DNA of 24,433 nucleotides from an uncultured Ruminococcus sp. GTDB lineage: Bacteria; Bacillota; Clostridia; Oscillospirales; Ruminococcaceae. Below are positions 14,178-21,920 of the stretch, in pieces. The position numbers were made by a program, and so were the translations under genes. The stretch is from contig CALANW010000029.1 in the NCBI GenBank assembly GCA_937926145.1, forward strand, positions 1 to 24,433. Direction: 5' to 3'. Below the pieces are notes generated by a model that saw nothing but the letters and a program-made list of their open reading frames with translations, was not told where the DNA came from and made no database searches. Each line of letters begins with the position of its first letter. Position 1 is the stretch's first letter.

Positions 14178-15115
14178 TGCCGATATATCTCGGACTGGAC
14201 ACAAGCAATTACACAACTTCCACAGCTCTTATCGATACTGAAAAGCTGGAAGCCATACAGTGCAAAGAGCTTCTTCCTGTAAAAGAGGGAGAACTTGGTC
14301 TGCGGCAAAGTGATGCTGTTTTTCACCATACAAAGCAGCTTCCCGAAATGGTGTCGGCATTGTTTGAAAACAGACAGATAAGACCCGATGCTATCGGTGT
14401 TTCTGTCCGTCCGCGCAATATTGAGGGTTCATATATGCCGTGCTTTTTGTGCGGAGAGGGATTGGCTGATTCACTGGGCGCAGTTAATAAAGTTCCTGTG
14501 CATAAGACTTCTCATCAGATAGGACATATACTTGCAGCGCTGTTTTCTTCGCAGAAGCTTGAACTTGTAAATGAAAAATTCATTGCTTTTCACGTCAGCG
14601 GCGGAACGACCGACTGTTTGCTTGTCACTCCGGACAAAGAAAAGGTGTTTGATATAACGGAGATAGGTTCTTCGCTTGATATCAAGGCAGGACAAGCGAT
14701 AGATAGGGCAGGCTTGATGCTTGGACTAAAATTTCCATGCGGAAAAGAGCTTGAAAAGCTTGCTGCGGTGAGTGATAAGAAATACAAACTCAAACCTATG
14801 CTTAAAAACGGAAACTGTTGTCTTTCGGGACTTGAAAACAAGTGCCGAAAAATGCTTGATGACGGCGAAACAAAGGAAGATATTGCAAATTACTGCCTTA
14901 GCTTTGTTTATTCAACGATATATGAGATGACGAAATTCGCACTTGACAGATGCGGAAATATTCCAATCGTATATGCAGGCGGAGTGATGTCCGATAAACT
15001 TATTCGAGATAAGCTTTTGCAGAAATTTGATGCATTTTTTGCCGAACCCGATTTTTCCTGCGATAATGCTGTCGGAACGGCAGTGTTTGCAGCGATCAAG
15101 GAGAACGCATTATGA
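14177..15115 (+). CDS. TsaD/Kae1-like M22 family paralogue
   Basis: A 312-residue protein of the ASKHA/M22 fold. The metal-site histidines of TsaD appear as SHQIGH (H113, H117), and SGGTT (141-145), AGGV (267-270) and a late DNAVGTA (296-302) are conserved. However, the N-terminal nucleotide motif reads GLDTSNYTTS, the canonical GPGLxGxLxVG segment is replaced by SVRPRNIEGSYMPCFLCGEG, and the usual asparagine after GGV is aspartate (D273). It is therefore a divergent paralogue and probably not the enzyme making t6A in tRNA. Its substrate is unknown. It occupies the position of folD in the Bacillus order and is coupled to both nusB (TAATG) and xseA (ATGA overlap). Confidence 0.85.
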   Translation: MPIYLGLDTSNYTTSTALIDTEKLEAIQCKELLPVKEGELGLRQSDAVFHHTKQLPEMVSALFENRQIRPDAIGVSVRPRNIEGSYMPCFLCGEGLADSLGAVNKVPVHKTSHQIGHILAALFSSQKLELVNEKFIAFHVSGGTTDCLLVTPDKEKVFDITEIGSSLDIKAGQAIDRAGLMLGLKFPCGKELEKLAAVSDKKYKLKPMLKNGNCCLSGLENKCRKMLDDGETKEDIANYCLSFVYSTIYEMTKFALDRCGNIPIVYAGGVMSDKLIRDKLLQKFDAFFAEPDFSCDNAVGTAVFAAIKENAL

Positions 15116-16296
15116 GCAGTTTGCTTACCGTGAGCCAGCTTAACCGATACATTGCTTTCAGAATTAAAGAAGATAAGCAGCTGAAAGGAATACTGATAAG
15201 CGGCGAAATTTCAAATTTTACCAATCATACAAAATCGGGACATTTGTATTTTACGCTTAAAGACAGTACAAGTTCGGTAAAGGCTGTGATGTTTGCGAGT
15301 GCGGCTTCGCAGCTGCGTTTTGTTCCTGCATCGGGAATGAGAGTTATAATTTCGGCGAATGTACAGGTCTATGAGCGTGACGGCGTGTATCAGCTTTATG
15401 TCAATGATATGCAGCCAGATGGTATAGGTGCACTTTATATTGCATTTGAGCAGTTAAAAGAACGACTTTCGGCAGAGGGGGTGTTCGATGAGAGTCTAAA
15501 AAAGCCGCTGCCCGAATTCCCGACTAAGATCGGCATTGTTACTTCGATAGAAGCGGCGGCGCTTCAGGATATGCTCAATATAATATCGCGCCGATATCCA
15601 ATTGCAGAAATTGTCATTTATCCTTGCCTTGTACAGGGTGCAAGCGCTCCCGAAAGTATCTGTTCGGCGCTAAAACGTGCGGACAGTGGTGAAAATGATA
15701 TTATCATCGTTGGCAGAGGTGGCGGTTCTTTGGAAGACCTTATGGCTTTCAATAGTGAAAGTATTGCAAGAGCGATATTTAACTGTGAAACGCCTGTAAT
15801 ATCCGCTGTCGGACATGAAACTGATACGACAATAGCCGATTATGCGGCTGATTTGCGCGCTCCTACGCCGTCAGCGGCGGCAGAACTTGCTGTACCCGAG
15901 CTTTCCTCGCTGATAAACTTTTTTAACGCTTCACAAAAGGTTCTTGAAAAAAAGCTTATCGATAAAACGGCCTTTTTGCGATTACAGCTTGAAAATAGGG
16001 AGAGATCACTTATTTCTGCCGAACCCAAAAATCGCATAGAGAATTCAAAAAAGCTGCTTGATGAACGAAAACATCGTTTGCAGGAACTTTTGAAGATACA
16101 GACAGAATTAAAGAGCGCAGAGCTTAGAGCTAAAATATCTGCACTTGACAATTTAAGTCCGACAAAGATAATGATGAGAGGCTACTCTCTTGTTTATAAG
16201 GATGATAAGCTTATACATTCCGTTTCGGAGCTTAAAACGGGTGATAATATTTCCGTAAAGCTTCACGACGGTGAGATAGAAGCCGCTGTAAAATGA
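15112..16296 (+). CDS. xseA: Exodeoxyribonuclease VII large subunit
   Basis: A 394-residue catalytic subunit of exonuclease VII, which degrades single-stranded DNA. The N-terminal OB fold (about 1-100; SGEISNFTNHTKSGHLYF) is followed by the catalytic domain with GRGGGSLEDL (201-210) and SAVGHETDTTIADYAADLRA (231-250), then a long coiled coil (about 265-345) and a C-terminal segment that binds XseB. It is a little shorter than Bacillus or E. coli forms. ATG overlaps the preceding stop by 4 bases; xseB follows after 11 bases. Confidence 0.97.
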   Translation: MSSLLTVSQLNRYIAFRIKEDKQLKGILISGEISNFTNHTKSGHLYFTLKDSTSSVKAVMFASAASQLRFVPASGMRVIISANVQVYERDGVYQLYVNDMQPDGIGALYIAFEQLKERLSAEGVFDESLKKPLPEFPTKIGIVTSIEAAALQDMLNIISRRYPIAEIVIYPCLVQGASAPESICSALKRADSGENDIIIVGRGGGSLEDLMAFNSESIARAIFNCETPVISAVGHETDTTIADYAADLRAPTPSAAAELAVPELSSLINFFNASQKVLEKKLIDKTAFLRLQLENRERSLISAEPKNRIENSKKLLDERKHRLQELLKIQTELKSAELRAKISALDNLSPTKIMMRGYSLVYKDDKLIHSVSELKTGDNISVKLHDGEIEAAVK

Positions 16297-16307
16297 AAGG
16301 ACAGAAA

Positions 16308-16484
16308 ATGAAGTTTGAGGATTCAATAAGACGAATTGATGAAATAATATCTGCTCTTGAAGATAAGGATATATCGCTTGATGATTCAATCAAGCTTTAC
16401 AAAGAGGGCGCAAAGCTCATTGACAGCTGCAAAAAAGAGCTTGACAAAGCTGAAATGCTTGTCACCGTTGAAGAAAACGAATAA
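16308..16484 (+). CDS. xseB: Exodeoxyribonuclease VII small subunit
   Basis: A 58-residue helical hairpin protein that wraps the XseA coiled coil. The signature FEDSIRRIDEIISALEDKDI and SLDDSIKLYKEGAKLI is clear. ATG at 16308 is chosen because AAAGGA at 16296-16301 is 6 bases upstream; an in-frame ATG at 16293 overlaps the xseA stop and the ribosome site. It is at the short end for the family. Confidence 0.95.
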   Translation: MKFEDSIRRIDEIISALEDKDISLDDSIKLYKEGAKLIDSCKKELDKAEMLVTVEENE

Positions 16485-16498
16485 TAAGGGGAGTTTTT

Positions 16499-17407
16499 AT
16501 GCCGAATATCAGCGGTTTATCAGCTGAAAACAAGGTTAGACTTGATGATTATATTGAAAAAGTCAATTCAGAGCTTGAAAAATATAAATATGATGAAATA
16601 AGCCGCTGTGGATTGCAGAAAGAGGTCGCCGAAGCAATGTGGTACACTCTTTCGGCAGGCGGAAAGCGCGTTCGTGCCATTCTTGCAATGGAGTTTTGCA
16701 GGGTGTGCGGAGGAGATGTCAAAGATGCTCTTACTGCTGCCTGCGCAATTGAAATGATACACGCTTTTTCACTTATCCACGACGATCTTCCGTGTATGGA
16801 TAACGATGATTTCCGCCGCGGAAAGCCGTCCTGCCACAAGGCGTTTGACGAAGCAACTGCGCTTCTTGCAGGTGATGCACTCCAGAACAAAGCATTTGAG
16901 ATCATCTCAAATGATGAAAAGCTTTCCGATACTGTCAAGGTGAAGCTTATAATCTGTCTTTCCAAGGCTGTTGGTGTTCAGGGAATGATCGGCGGTCAGG
17001 TCATTGATACGAACTGTCAGAGCAAGCTTACAACTTCGGAAGGTTTGCTTGAAATGTACCGTATGAAAACAAGTGCGCTTATTGCGGCGGCTTGTGAAAT
17101 GGGCTGTATATGTGCCAAAGTTTACGATAAGGTGGAGTCGGCAGGAAAATTCGGTGAATGTCTTGGACTTGCTTTTCAGATAGTTGATGATATACTTGAT
17201 ATTGTTGGTGATGAAAAAGAGCTTGGAAAGCCTATCGGCAGCGATTCTTCAAATGAAAAAAATACATTTGCTGTTCGATGCGGAATTCAGGAGTCACAGA
17301 AATTTGCCGAAAAGTTTACGGATGATGCAATGAATGCATTGTCAGAATTTGATGATAATTGCTTTTTGAAGGAATTAAGCGCTTATCTTATGAAAAGAAA
17401 TAAATAA
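16499..17407 (+). CDS. ispA: Farnesyl/geranyl diphosphate synthase (polyprenyl synthetase)
   Basis: A 302-residue trans-prenyltransferase condensing isopentenyl diphosphate with allylic diphosphates. GGKRVR (54-59) binds diphosphate. The first aspartate-rich motif is DDLPCMDNDD (95-104), of the DDxxxxD bacterial type, and the second is DDILD (230-234). Product length cannot be fixed from sequence alone, but bacterial genes in this location usually make farnesyl diphosphate. It lies between xseB and dxs, so the front and back of the isoprenoid pathway are transcribed together. Confidence 0.95.
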   Translation: MPNISGLSAENKVRLDDYIEKVNSELEKYKYDEISRCGLQKEVAEAMWYTLSAGGKRVRAILAMEFCRVCGGDVKDALTAACAIEMIHAFSLIHDDLPCMDNDDFRRGKPSCHKAFDEATALLAGDALQNKAFEIISNDEKLSDTVKVKLIICLSKAVGVQGMIGGQVIDTNCQSKLTTSEGLLEMYRMKTSALIAAACEMGCICAKVYDKVESAGKFGECLGLAFQIVDDILDIVGDEKELGKPIGSDSSNEKNTFAVRCGIQESQKFAEKFTDDAMNALSEFDDNCFLKELSAYLMKRNK

Positions 17408-17435
17408 GAATTTAAATGAAAGGTTGGGATCTGAA

Positions 17436-17915
17436 TTGTCAATGTATTATAACTACACACTTGCCGCAGCGGTCGTTTCATGGTGCGCTGCACAGATCAT
17501 AAAAACTATCATTCATGCTATAAAAAATAAAACATTTAAGGCGGAACGACTTGTTGGTTCAGGCGGTATGCCGAGTTCACATTCTGCTTTGGTATGCTCT
17601 GCATCTGTTGCAACATTCCGTTTGTGCGGTCCTCAGTCGGTAGAGTTTGCTCTTATGTTGATCGTTGCGCTCATAGTTATGTATGATGCAATGGGTGTAA
17701 GACGTGCAGCTGGACTTCATGCTCATCAGCTCAATCGAATGAACAAATATTTTGATGAAGAGGGAATAGAGATTCCTAACTATGATACAAAGCCTTCCAA
17801 AAAGCCAAAGAAGCAGAAAGATTTCAAGGAATATCTCGGTCATACCCCATTTGAAGTGCTCGGCGGAGTGATACTCGGTATTGTTATTGCGTTGATAATG
17901 CCTGTTGAGATATAA
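17436..17915 (+). CDS. DUF212 divergent PAP2-family membrane protein (YuiD-like)
   Basis: A 159-residue membrane protein of the acid phosphatase/vanadium-dependent haloperoxidase-related family. The signature GGMPSSHSALVCSASVATFR lies around residues 43-62, a conserved histidine and arginine region includes MGVRRAAGLHAHQLN, and the C-terminus has GHTPFEVLGGVILGI. A lipid or isoprenoid phosphatase role would fit the position between ispA and dxs, but that is inference and the family is poorly characterised. The start is uncertain: TTG 17436 (MSMYYNY) or ATG 17442; an earlier in-frame TTG at 17424 touches the AAAGG site. Confidence 0.88.
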   Translation: MSMYYNYTLAAAVVSWCAAQIIKTIIHAIKNKTFKAERLVGSGGMPSSHSALVCSASVATFRLCGPQSVEFALMLIVALIVMYDAMGVRRAAGLHAHQLNRMNKYFDEEGIEIPNYDTKPSKKPKKQKDFKEYLGHTPFEVLGGVILGIVIALIMPVEI

Positions 17916-17928
17916 TTCGGAGGATATT

Positions 17929-19800
17929 TTGGGTAAAAGTGAGATAAGGCTCGGCGATCTTGATCTGCCGAACGATTTAAAAAAAATGGATTATTCGGAG
18001 TGCGGAGAACTTTGCAGGGAGATACGCCGCTGTATCACTAAAAATGTTTTAAAGAACGGCGGACATCTTGCTTCAAACCTTGGAACTGTCGAACTGACGG
18101 TAGCGCTGCACAGGGTTTTTGATTCTCCCAAGGATAAGTTTGTATGGGATGTTGGGCATCAGGCTTATGCACATAAGCTTCTGACGGGAAGATACGATAA
18201 GTTTTCAACTCTTCGCAAAAAGGGTGGAATTTCGGGCTTTATACGTCCGAATGAATCTGAACACGATGCCTTTGTAAGCGGTCACAGCAGCAATTCCATT
18301 TCGGCTGCTCTTGGTATGGCAGAGGCAATGCGCATTGACGGTGACACCAAACACCGTGCTGTTGCCATTATCGGTGACGGGGCATTCACCGGAGGTTTGG
18401 CATACGAGGGGCTTAATAATGCGGGTAAAAGTGCAGCAAACCTTATTGTTATTCTCAACCATAATGATATGTCCATTTCCAAGAATGTTGGTGCGCTTGC
18501 AAAATATCTGACATCAATCAGAGGAGATCAGCGTTACCTTGATATAAAAAAGGCTGTTGAACATACGCTTGATAAAACTCCCGTTATTGGTGAACCAATA
18601 AAAAATATACTTCTGTCTTCAAAATCCGCACTGAAAAATGTGCTTTATCATTCAACGATGTTTGAAGATCTTGGATTTGTGTATCTCGGACCTATTGACG
18701 GTCACAACATTGAAGAAATAGAAGAAACTTTGAAAATGGCGCGCAGGATAGAAAAGCCTGTGTTCATTCATGTCAATACGGTTAAAGGAAAAGGATTCAG
18801 ACCTGCTGAGGAAAACCCGGGTGCATTCCACAGTATCCCAAGCTGTGGATATTCAAAGAATAATCCCGATAACTCCAATCACGACAGTTTTTCCGAAAAT
18901 TTCGGAAGAACAATTTCCGAATATGCTGAAGCAGATGACAGAATATGTGCTGTAACGGCGGCGATGAAGTATGGAACGGGTTTGCAGTATTTTGCGGCAA
19001 GTTTTCCAAAGCGTTTTTTTGATGTTGGCATTGCCGAGGAACACGCTGTTACTTTTTGCGCAGGCTTGGCGAAAAGCGGAAAAATTCCGGTATTTGCGGT
19101 TTATTCAAGCTTTTTGCAGCGAGCTTATGATGAGATCATACACGACGTTGCGATAGACAATACTCACATAGTTCTTGCGGTTGACAGAGCGGGATTTATA
19201 GGTGAGGACGGCGAAACGCATCAAGGTGTATTTGACATTCCAATGCTTACGGGAATACCCAATGCTGTTATTTTTTCTCCATCAAATTATTCGGAGCAGA
19301 AGCTTTGTCTTAAAAATGCTCTCTATGACTGCGGCGGTTTTGCGGTTGTGCGTTATCCGAAAGGCAATGAAAGTTTTGGTTTAACGGATAACAGATATGA
19401 TACAGATACTTTCTGTCATATTTCTTTTGACAGTGATTGCCTTGTCATAACTTTCGGCAGGCTTTTTGAAAGAATTTTGGAGATAAGCCGTTCGGGTGAT
19501 GCAGGCAATTTTGATATTTTAAAGCTTGTAAAGATATATCCGTTAGACAGCGAAGCTGCACTTATTTGTATGAACTATAAGCGCATAATTTTTTATGAGG
19601 AAAGCAGCAAAGAAAACGGTATTGCAGAGCATTTGCTTGTGAAGCTTTTTGAAATGGGCTTCAAGGGTTCTTATGAGATCGTTGCGGCGAGCGGATTTAT
19701 CCCTAATGAAAGCACTGAACAGACAATGGAGCGCTTTAAAATGGACAAAAAGTCAATGACGGAAACTATCGGTAATATGGTGAGAAATATTGAGAATTGA
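17929..19800 (+). CDS. dxs: 1-deoxy-D-xylulose-5-phosphate synthase
   Basis: A 623-residue thiamine diphosphate enzyme that condenses pyruvate and glyceraldehyde-3-phosphate at the entry of the MEP isoprenoid pathway. Visible motifs are DVGHQAYAHKLLTGR, the thiamine-binding GDGAFTGG (149-156) with the following NNA, and the catalytic glutamate region DVGIAEEHAVTF in the second domain. The transketolase C-terminal domain is complete. I choose TTG 17929 because CGGAGGA is 5 bases upstream and the length then matches the family (about 620); an in-frame TTG at 17905 lies inside the previous gene. It overlaps tlyA by 11 bases. Confidence 0.96.
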   Translation: MGKSEIRLGDLDLPNDLKKMDYSECGELCREIRRCITKNVLKNGGHLASNLGTVELTVALHRVFDSPKDKFVWDVGHQAYAHKLLTGRYDKFSTLRKKGGISGFIRPNESEHDAFVSGHSSNSISAALGMAEAMRIDGDTKHRAVAIIGDGAFTGGLAYEGLNNAGKSAANLIVILNHNDMSISKNVGALAKYLTSIRGDQRYLDIKKAVEHTLDKTPVIGEPIKNILLSSKSALKNVLYHSTMFEDLGFVYLGPIDGHNIEEIEETLKMARRIEKPVFIHVNTVKGKGFRPAEENPGAFHSIPSCGYSKNNPDNSNHDSFSENFGRTISEYAEADDRICAVTAAMKYGTGLQYFAASFPKRFFDVGIAEEHAVTFCAGLAKSGKIPVFAVYSSFLQRAYDEIIHDVAIDNTHIVLAVDRAGFIGEDGETHQGVFDIPMLTGIPNAVIFSPSNYSEQKLCLKNALYDCGGFAVVRYPKGNESFGLTDNRYDTDTFCHISFDSDCLVITFGRLFERILEISRSGDAGNFDILKLVKIYPLDSEAALICMNYKRIIFYEESSKENGIAEHLLVKLFEMGFKGSYEIVAASGFIPNESTEQTMERFKMDKKSMTETIGNMVRNIEN

Positions 19801-20587
19801 TTGTTATCTTGTTGAAAATAAAATAGTCAAGAGCCGTGAGAGGGCGAAAGAACATATCAAAAACGGCGATGTTTTTATAAACGGAAAACCTGTTTCAAAG
19901 CCGTCGGCAGAGGTCAATGAAGGTGATAATGTTGACTTCAAAGGTGCGGTCCTAAAATATGTCGGCAGAGGCGGGTTAAAGCTTGAAAAGGCTGTTGATG
20001 TATTCGGTATTGATCTGAACGGCAGAGTTTGTATGGATATCGGAGCGTCTACGGGAGGTTTTACCGATTGTATGCTGCAAAACGGTGCTGAATATGTTTA
20101 CGCTGTTGATGTCGGACACGATCAGCTTGACGAAAAACTGCGCGCTGACAACAGGGTTTGTAATATGGAAAAGACAAATTTTACTGAGCTATTTCCTGAA
20201 AATTTTAAACCCTATCCGAATTTTTTCAGTGTTGATGTTTCGTTCGTATCTCTTAAAAAGATAATTCCAAGGCTTTCCGAATTTATGAAAGAGGGCAGTT
20301 CTGCTGCAGTTTTGATAAAGCCGCAGTTTGAGGCAGGAAAGTCCGATATAGGAAAAAACGGCATTGTTAAGGACAGAAAAGTACATTTGCGTGTTTTAAA
20401 TGAACTTATGGCTTTTTTCTCACAGAATGGACTTGCTGTAAAGGGTCTTGATTTTTCACCTATAAGCGGCGGTGACGGGAACATTGAATACCTCGCATAT
20501 ATTGTTCGCAATGACAGTGAAACTTCTGTTATAGATGTAAAAAAGGTCATTGATGAAGCCTTTTCAAATATTCGCAGAAAGGATTAA
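19790..20587 (+). CDS. tlyA: TlyA family rRNA 2'-O-methyltransferase
   Basis: A 265-residue protein with an N-terminal S4 RNA-binding domain (1-60) and a FtsJ-like Rossmann methyltransferase with SAM motif DIGASTGGFTD (83-93). Related TlyA proteins methylate 16S and 23S rRNA and were once called haemolysins. The start is TTG 19790, within dxs: GGTGAG is 5 bases upstream and the product begins MRIDCYLVENKIVKSRERA, exactly like family members. The 11-base overlap with dxs suggests coupled translation. nadK follows after 6 bases. Confidence 0.94.
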   Translation: MRIDCYLVENKIVKSRERAKEHIKNGDVFINGKPVSKPSAEVNEGDNVDFKGAVLKYVGRGGLKLEKAVDVFGIDLNGRVCMDIGASTGGFTDCMLQNGAEYVYAVDVGHDQLDEKLRADNRVCNMEKTNFTELFPENFKPYPNFFSVDVSFVSLKKIIPRLSEFMKEGSSAAVLIKPQFEAGKSDIGKNGIVKDRKVHLRVLNELMAFFSQNGLAVKGLDFSPISGGDGNIEYLAYIVRNDSETSVIDVKKVIDEAFSNIRRKD

Positions 20588-20593
20588 AACCAA

Positions 20594-21451
20594 ATGAATA
20601 TAGTTTTATTTCCGAATTTCACAAAACCCAATGCACTGCCGACTGCGCAGAAGCTTTGTTTAAAGCTGCACGAACTGGGCGTTGATATTTATACTGACAG
20701 CGAATATAAAAAGGATTTTTCAGGAGAAAGCTTTATCAATTATGGCAGTATGGATAAGATCGCTGCGGAATGTGAAGCGATAATTGCTATCGGCGGAGAT
20801 GGAACTATTCTCAAAGCTTCGCACTATGCTTCGGAATATGACAAGCCTTTGCTCGGGGTAAACACGGGGCATCTTGGATTTATGGCTTCTATGGAGATCG
20901 ATGAGCTGGACAATATTTCACGGCTCAAAACTCACGATTATAAGATAGAATCGAGAATGATGCTCGATGTTGTTCTTATGCACGAAAATACGGTCATTTC
21001 AAACTATACTGCGCTGAATGATGTCGTTGTTGCACGTCCGTGCTCAAATTTATGCAGTTACGAGATATCAACTGACGGGATAGTTGTCAGCTCGATACGC
21101 TCTGACGGTGTTGTTTTTTCGACACCGACAGGTTCGACGGCTTATGCATTGTCGGCAGGCGGACCAATTGTTGAACCGCTTATGGAAACGATACAGATGA
21201 CACCTGTGTGTCCTCATTCGCTGTCGTCAAGGCCAATGCTTTTTACGGCTGACAGACGGTTGGAGATCCGTCATTTTTCAAGTGATGAAAATGAGATATA
21301 TTTTTCCGTTGACGGTAAATTTGAATGCAGTTTCGGCAGGGAAGATCACCTTGTGATATCGAGGTCGAACAAAAGGCTGAGGCTTATAGATATCAAAGGC
21401 AATTCATTCTTTGATGCAGTGAACAATAAGCTTATGAATCCCATAAAATAA
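20594..21451 (+). CDS. nadK: NAD kinase
   Basis: A 285-residue enzyme that phosphorylates NAD to NADP. The catalytic GGDGT motif is at 67-71 with D69, followed by NTGHLGFM (90-97), a LNDVVVAR segment in place of the common NE motif, and STPTGSTAYALSAGGPI (around 175-192). NADPH is used by Dxr and by lipid synthesis, but neighbourhood with tlyA and argR is a standard clostridial order and may not imply function. The ribosome site (AAGGATTAAAACC) is modest. Confidence 0.96.
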   Translation: MNIVLFPNFTKPNALPTAQKLCLKLHELGVDIYTDSEYKKDFSGESFINYGSMDKIAAECEAIIAIGGDGTILKASHYASEYDKPLLGVNTGHLGFMASMEIDELDNISRLKTHDYKIESRMMLDVVLMHENTVISNYTALNDVVVARPCSNLCSYEISTDGIVVSSIRSDGVVFSTPTGSTAYALSAGGPIVEPLMETIQMTPVCPHSLSSRPMLFTADRRLEIRHFSSDENEIYFSVDGKFECSFGREDHLVISRSNKRLRLIDIKGNSFFDAVNNKLMNPIK

Positions 21452-21467
21452 GCTTTTCGGAGGATTT

Positions 21468-21902
21468 ATGGTAAAAAAAGAACGTCAGAATATTATCATA
21501 GATATAATTTCAAAAAATGAGATATCCACGCAGGAGATGCTGAAAGAACATCTTGAAAAGCAGGGGATAAACGTTACTCAGGCAACTCTTTCGCGTGATA
21601 TAAATGAACTGAATCTGAAAAAAGAGGCAGACGGGGTGTATAAATACATTGCTCCGCTTAAGGATATTATGGAATGTCCGCCTATATTTAAGGATTCTGT
21701 TCTGGATATCGTTTATGCTATGAATACAGTCGTGCTGAAATGCCATACGGGTATGGCGCAGGCAGCTTGTGCGACGCTTGACAAGATGGAATATGTCGGC
21801 ATTGTTGGAACGATAGCGGGCGATGACACGATCTTTGTGCTTATGCCGAGTGAAAAAGCGGCGGCGGACTTTTGCGAAAATCTTCGTGATATGATATTGT
21901 AA
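21468..21902 (+). CDS. argR: Arginine repressor ArgR/AhrC
   Basis: A 144-residue transcription factor. The N-terminal winged helix has TQATLSRDINELNLKK (37-52), and the C-terminal oligomerisation and arginine-binding domain has GMAQAACATLD and GTIAGDDT (114-121), whose D119 and D120 contact arginine. It acts on arginine biosynthesis and catabolism operons, none of which are in this window. Its place between nadK and recN is conserved in Firmicutes. CGGAGG precedes the ATG. Confidence 0.96.
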   Translation: MVKKERQNIIIDIISKNEISTQEMLKEHLEKQGINVTQATLSRDINELNLKKEADGVYKYIAPLKDIMECPPIFKDSVLDIVYAMNTVVLKCHTGMAQAACATLDKMEYVGIVGTIAGDDTIFVLMPSEKAAADFCENLRDMIL

Positions 21903-21920
21903 AAACAGAGGAAGTTTTTT

